Shown one piece after another: positions 13,539 to 15,155 of a stretch of 15,155 nt of DNA (its first letter is position 1; every line of letters starts with the position of its first letter). Position numbers and translations under genes: made by a program. A model generated the notes under the pieces. The model was given only the letters and a program-made list of their open reading frames with translations, was not told where the DNA came from and ran no database searches. The stretch comes from an uncultured Burkholderiales bacterium (lineage in GTDB: Bacteria > Pseudomonadota > Gammaproteobacteria > Burkholderiales > Burkholderiaceae_E): NCBI GenBank assembly GCA_903923345.1, contig CAIXXI010000263.1, forward strand, positions 1-15,155, given 5' to 3'.

Positions 13539-15062
13539 TTATTTGAAAATCAGCGCGCCGTCGTTCAGATCGGCATTCGGCAGTTCGTCGCGGTCACGCG
13601 GAAAATCCTGGGTATGCAGCCAGGGCATGCGATCGCCCTGTTGGGGCAGCAGATGCAGACCACGCTGGATGTAGCCCGGATTGAAATCGGCCGGATCGAC
13701 CCAGGGGCGCAGGGCCATGTCCGCCTCTTCGGGCCGCAGGCTCGGCACCACCATCGTGGCGCCACTTTCATGCATCTGTTTCAGCAGCCGGCAGATGAAG
13801 TCAGCGAGGATGTCGACCCGCAGCGTCCAGCTCGCGCGGAAATAGCCGAACACCCAGGCCATGTTCGGAATGCCGGTGAACATCAGGCCGCGATAGCCGA
13901 CGGTCTTTGAAAAATCCAGAGCCTTGCCATCGACGGTGAAGGCCACATCTCCGAGCACGCTCAGATCGAAGCCGGTGGCCGTGACGATGATGTCGGCCTC
14001 GAGTGTTCCGCCGGATTTCAGCTGCACACCGGTCTGCGTGAAGCAATCGATCTCATCGGTGACAACCTGGGCCTTGCCGCCCTTGATCGAACGGAAAAGA
14101 TCGGCATCCGGGATGAAGGCAATCCGCTGCTTCCAGGGCTGATAGCGCGGCGTGAAATGGGTTGCGATGTCGAAGTCTTCGCCCAGGACCGCCTTGACGC
14201 CGCCCAGCAACTCACGCTTGACCACCTCCGGCTCCGACTCGCAGCGTCGAGTGAACACCGCCTGATCGTGCACGATCTTGCGCCGCACGATCTCGTGGAT
14301 CCAGGTCTCGTCGATGTCGAGTTCGCGAAGGGTTTCAGCGAGCTGGTTCGCATTACGCCCGGTGATGAAATAGGTGGGCGAACGCTGCAGCAGGGTCACG
14401 CTCTCGCACTGCTGTGCGATGGCCGGCACCAGGGTGGCTGCGGTGGCGCCCGACCCGATCACCAGCACCCGCTTGCCGCTCAGGTCAAGCCCCTCGGGCC
14501 AGGTCTGCGGATGCACGAGCTGTCCGGTGTAGCGCTCCATGCCGGGCCATTGCGGGGTATAGCCCTGCCCGTGCCGATAGTAGCCCTGGCACATCCACAG
14601 GAATCGCGCTTTCAGGGTGATCGACTCACCGCTGGCCAGTTGCGTGGCCTGCACGGTCCACAGGCGCTGCTCGCTTGACCAGCTCGCCGAATCGATCCGG
14701 TGGCGATATCGAATGTGACGCTCGAGGTCGCCCTCGGCGATCACCTCGCCCATGTAGGCGGTGATCTTGTCGGCGGTCGCAATCGGGGCACCGGTCCAGG
14801 GCTTGAACCGATAACCGAAGGTGTGCAGGTCGCTGTCAGAGCGGATGCCCGGGTACCGGTGGGTGCGCCAGGTGCCGCCAAAGCCGTCCTGCGATTCAAG
14901 AATCGTGAAGCTCATGCCGGGGCATTGGGTTCTCAGGTGCCAGGCCGCACCAATACCCGAGATGCCTGCACCGGCGATCAGAACATCGAACACGTCGAGG
15001 TCTGTATTCGCGTGCCCTGCAGTGCGCACCGACGCCTGCCCGGCTGTGGCGGTCTGTGTCAT
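13539..15062 (-). CDS. Flavin-containing monooxygenase, EtaA-like Baeyer-Villiger branch
   Basis: Second FAD/NADPH class B monooxygenase, 507 residues, only distantly like its neighbour. FAD motif GAGISG is at 31-36 and GGTWRTHRYPGIRSDSD at 62-78; the GIRSDSD form is typical of the EtaA (ethionamide monooxygenase) branch, which acts on ketones and thioethers. The fingerprint reads YTGQLVHPQTWP at 178-189, with tyrosine in place of the usual phenylalanine but G180, H184 and W188 kept. The NADPH motif GSGATA is at 203-208. The N-terminal ~24 residues are hydrophilic and variable. GGGAGA roughly ten bases before the ATG supports the start. It is the promoter-proximal member of the pair. Oxidation of sulfur compounds rather than ketones is an alternative role. 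Confidence 0.9.
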   Translation of the reverse strand: MTQTATAGQASVRTAGHANTDLDVFDVLIAGAGISGIGAAWHLRTQCPGMSFTILESQDGFGGTWRTHRYPGIRSDSDLHTFGYRFKPWTGAPIATADKITAYMGEVIAEGDLERHIRYRHRIDSASWSSEQRLWTVQATQLASGESITLKARFLWMCQGYYRHGQGYTPQWPGMERYTGQLVHPQTWPEGLDLSGKRVLVIGSGATAATLVPAIAQQCESVTLLQRSPTYFITGRNANQLAETLRELDIDETWIHEIVRRKIVHDQAVFTRRCESEPEVVKRELLGGVKAVLGEDFDIATHFTPRYQPWKQRIAFIPDADLFRSIKGGKAQVVTDEIDCFTQTGVQLKSGGTLEADIIVTATGFDLSVLGDVAFTVDGKALDFSKTVGYRGLMFTGIPNMAWVFGYFRASWTLRVDILADFICRLLKQMHESGATMVVPSLRPEEADMALRPWVDPADFNPGYIQRGLHLLPQQGDRMPWLHTQDFPRDRDELPNADLNDGALIFK

Positions 15063-15155
15063 GTTGTCGTGTCTCCCTGAATCCGCCTGAGTGTACTGCG
15101 ACCCGAGGCATCAGGCGGTCCGAAAGTCTCGATCGGCGCGCCCATACGCAGGCCC
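15063..15155. other. Right-edge region upstream of the EtaA-like gene; possible end of an upstream gene
   Basis: On the minus strand one frame is open from the edge to a TGA at 15061-15059 that overlaps the ATG of the monooxygenase as ATGA; it reads GLRMGAPIETFGPP and on for 31 residues. Another frame ends at a TGA at 15113-15111 after 14 residues. Either could be the C-terminus of a gene outside the window, or neither, in which case this is the promoter region. I cannot choose from 93 bases. Confidence 0.25.

Noticed and set aside
11860..15062. A recent tandem duplication of the monooxygenase gene.
   Set aside because: The two proteins differ in length, N-terminus, FAD-loop residues and fingerprint sequence, and look like members of separate branches.
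1..15155. CRISPR arrays, tRNA or rRNA genes, insertion sequences, toxin-antitoxin or defence genes.
   Set aside because: Reading both strands showed no repeat-spacer array, no transposase-like protein, no RNA gene signature and no terminal inverted repeats with target duplications; nearly all sequence is taken up by metabolic genes.

Overview
This GC-rich 15.2 kb window looks like an accessory catabolic region of a betaproteobacterium, most likely Burkholderiales (Alcaligenaceae or Comamonadaceae type). The case rests on three separate solute-binding proteins of the Bug/TctC family, which is hugely expanded in that order, on strongly G/C-biased third codon positions, and on the mix of alcohol dehydrogenases, flavin monooxygenases and a 2-hydroxy-acid oxidase. 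I see no tRNA, rRNA, CRISPR array, insertion sequence, phage or conjugation gene, and no gene-free stretch longer than about 300 bases.

Layout, left to right. (1) A zinc alcohol dehydrogenase on the minus strand runs off the left edge, divergent from a membrane di-iron fatty-acid-desaturase-like protein. (2) The desaturase converges on an FMN-dependent 2-hydroxy-acid oxidase/dehydrogenase. This is divergent, across a 99-bp gap with an 18-bp near-perfect dyad, from an MFS transporter followed at once by a second zinc alcohol dehydrogenase. (3) A minus-strand block holds one Bug receptor (twin-arginine signal), a YgiQ-type radical SAM protein, and a tandem pair of Bug receptors (one twin-arginine, one Sec signal). 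(4) A small cupin resembling 2,4'-dihydroxyacetophenone dioxygenase is divergent from the last Bug gene. It converges on two consecutive flavoprotein monooxygenases carrying Baeyer-Villiger motifs: a cyclohexanone-monooxygenase-like enzyme and, upstream of it, an EtaA-like enzyme.

How the parts may work together (inference): the content suggests scavenging and oxidation of small organic compounds. Bug proteins and the MFS carrier would bind or import carboxylates. The 2-hydroxy-acid oxidase and the two alcohol dehydrogenases would make keto compounds, the two monooxygenases would convert ketones to esters or lactones, and the cupin could cleave a hydroxyketone. No esterase or lactonase is in view to finish a Baeyer-Villiger route, and no TctA/TctB membrane subunits accompany the Bug proteins, so the pathway is incomplete here. 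YgiQ is a widespread conserved protein and probably an unrelated passenger.

No clearly new molecular system is visible. The most interesting points are the paired dissimilar Baeyer-Villiger-type enzymes facing a dioxygenase-like cupin, the candidate operator dyads in two divergent promoter regions, and the orphan Bug cluster interrupted by ygiQ.
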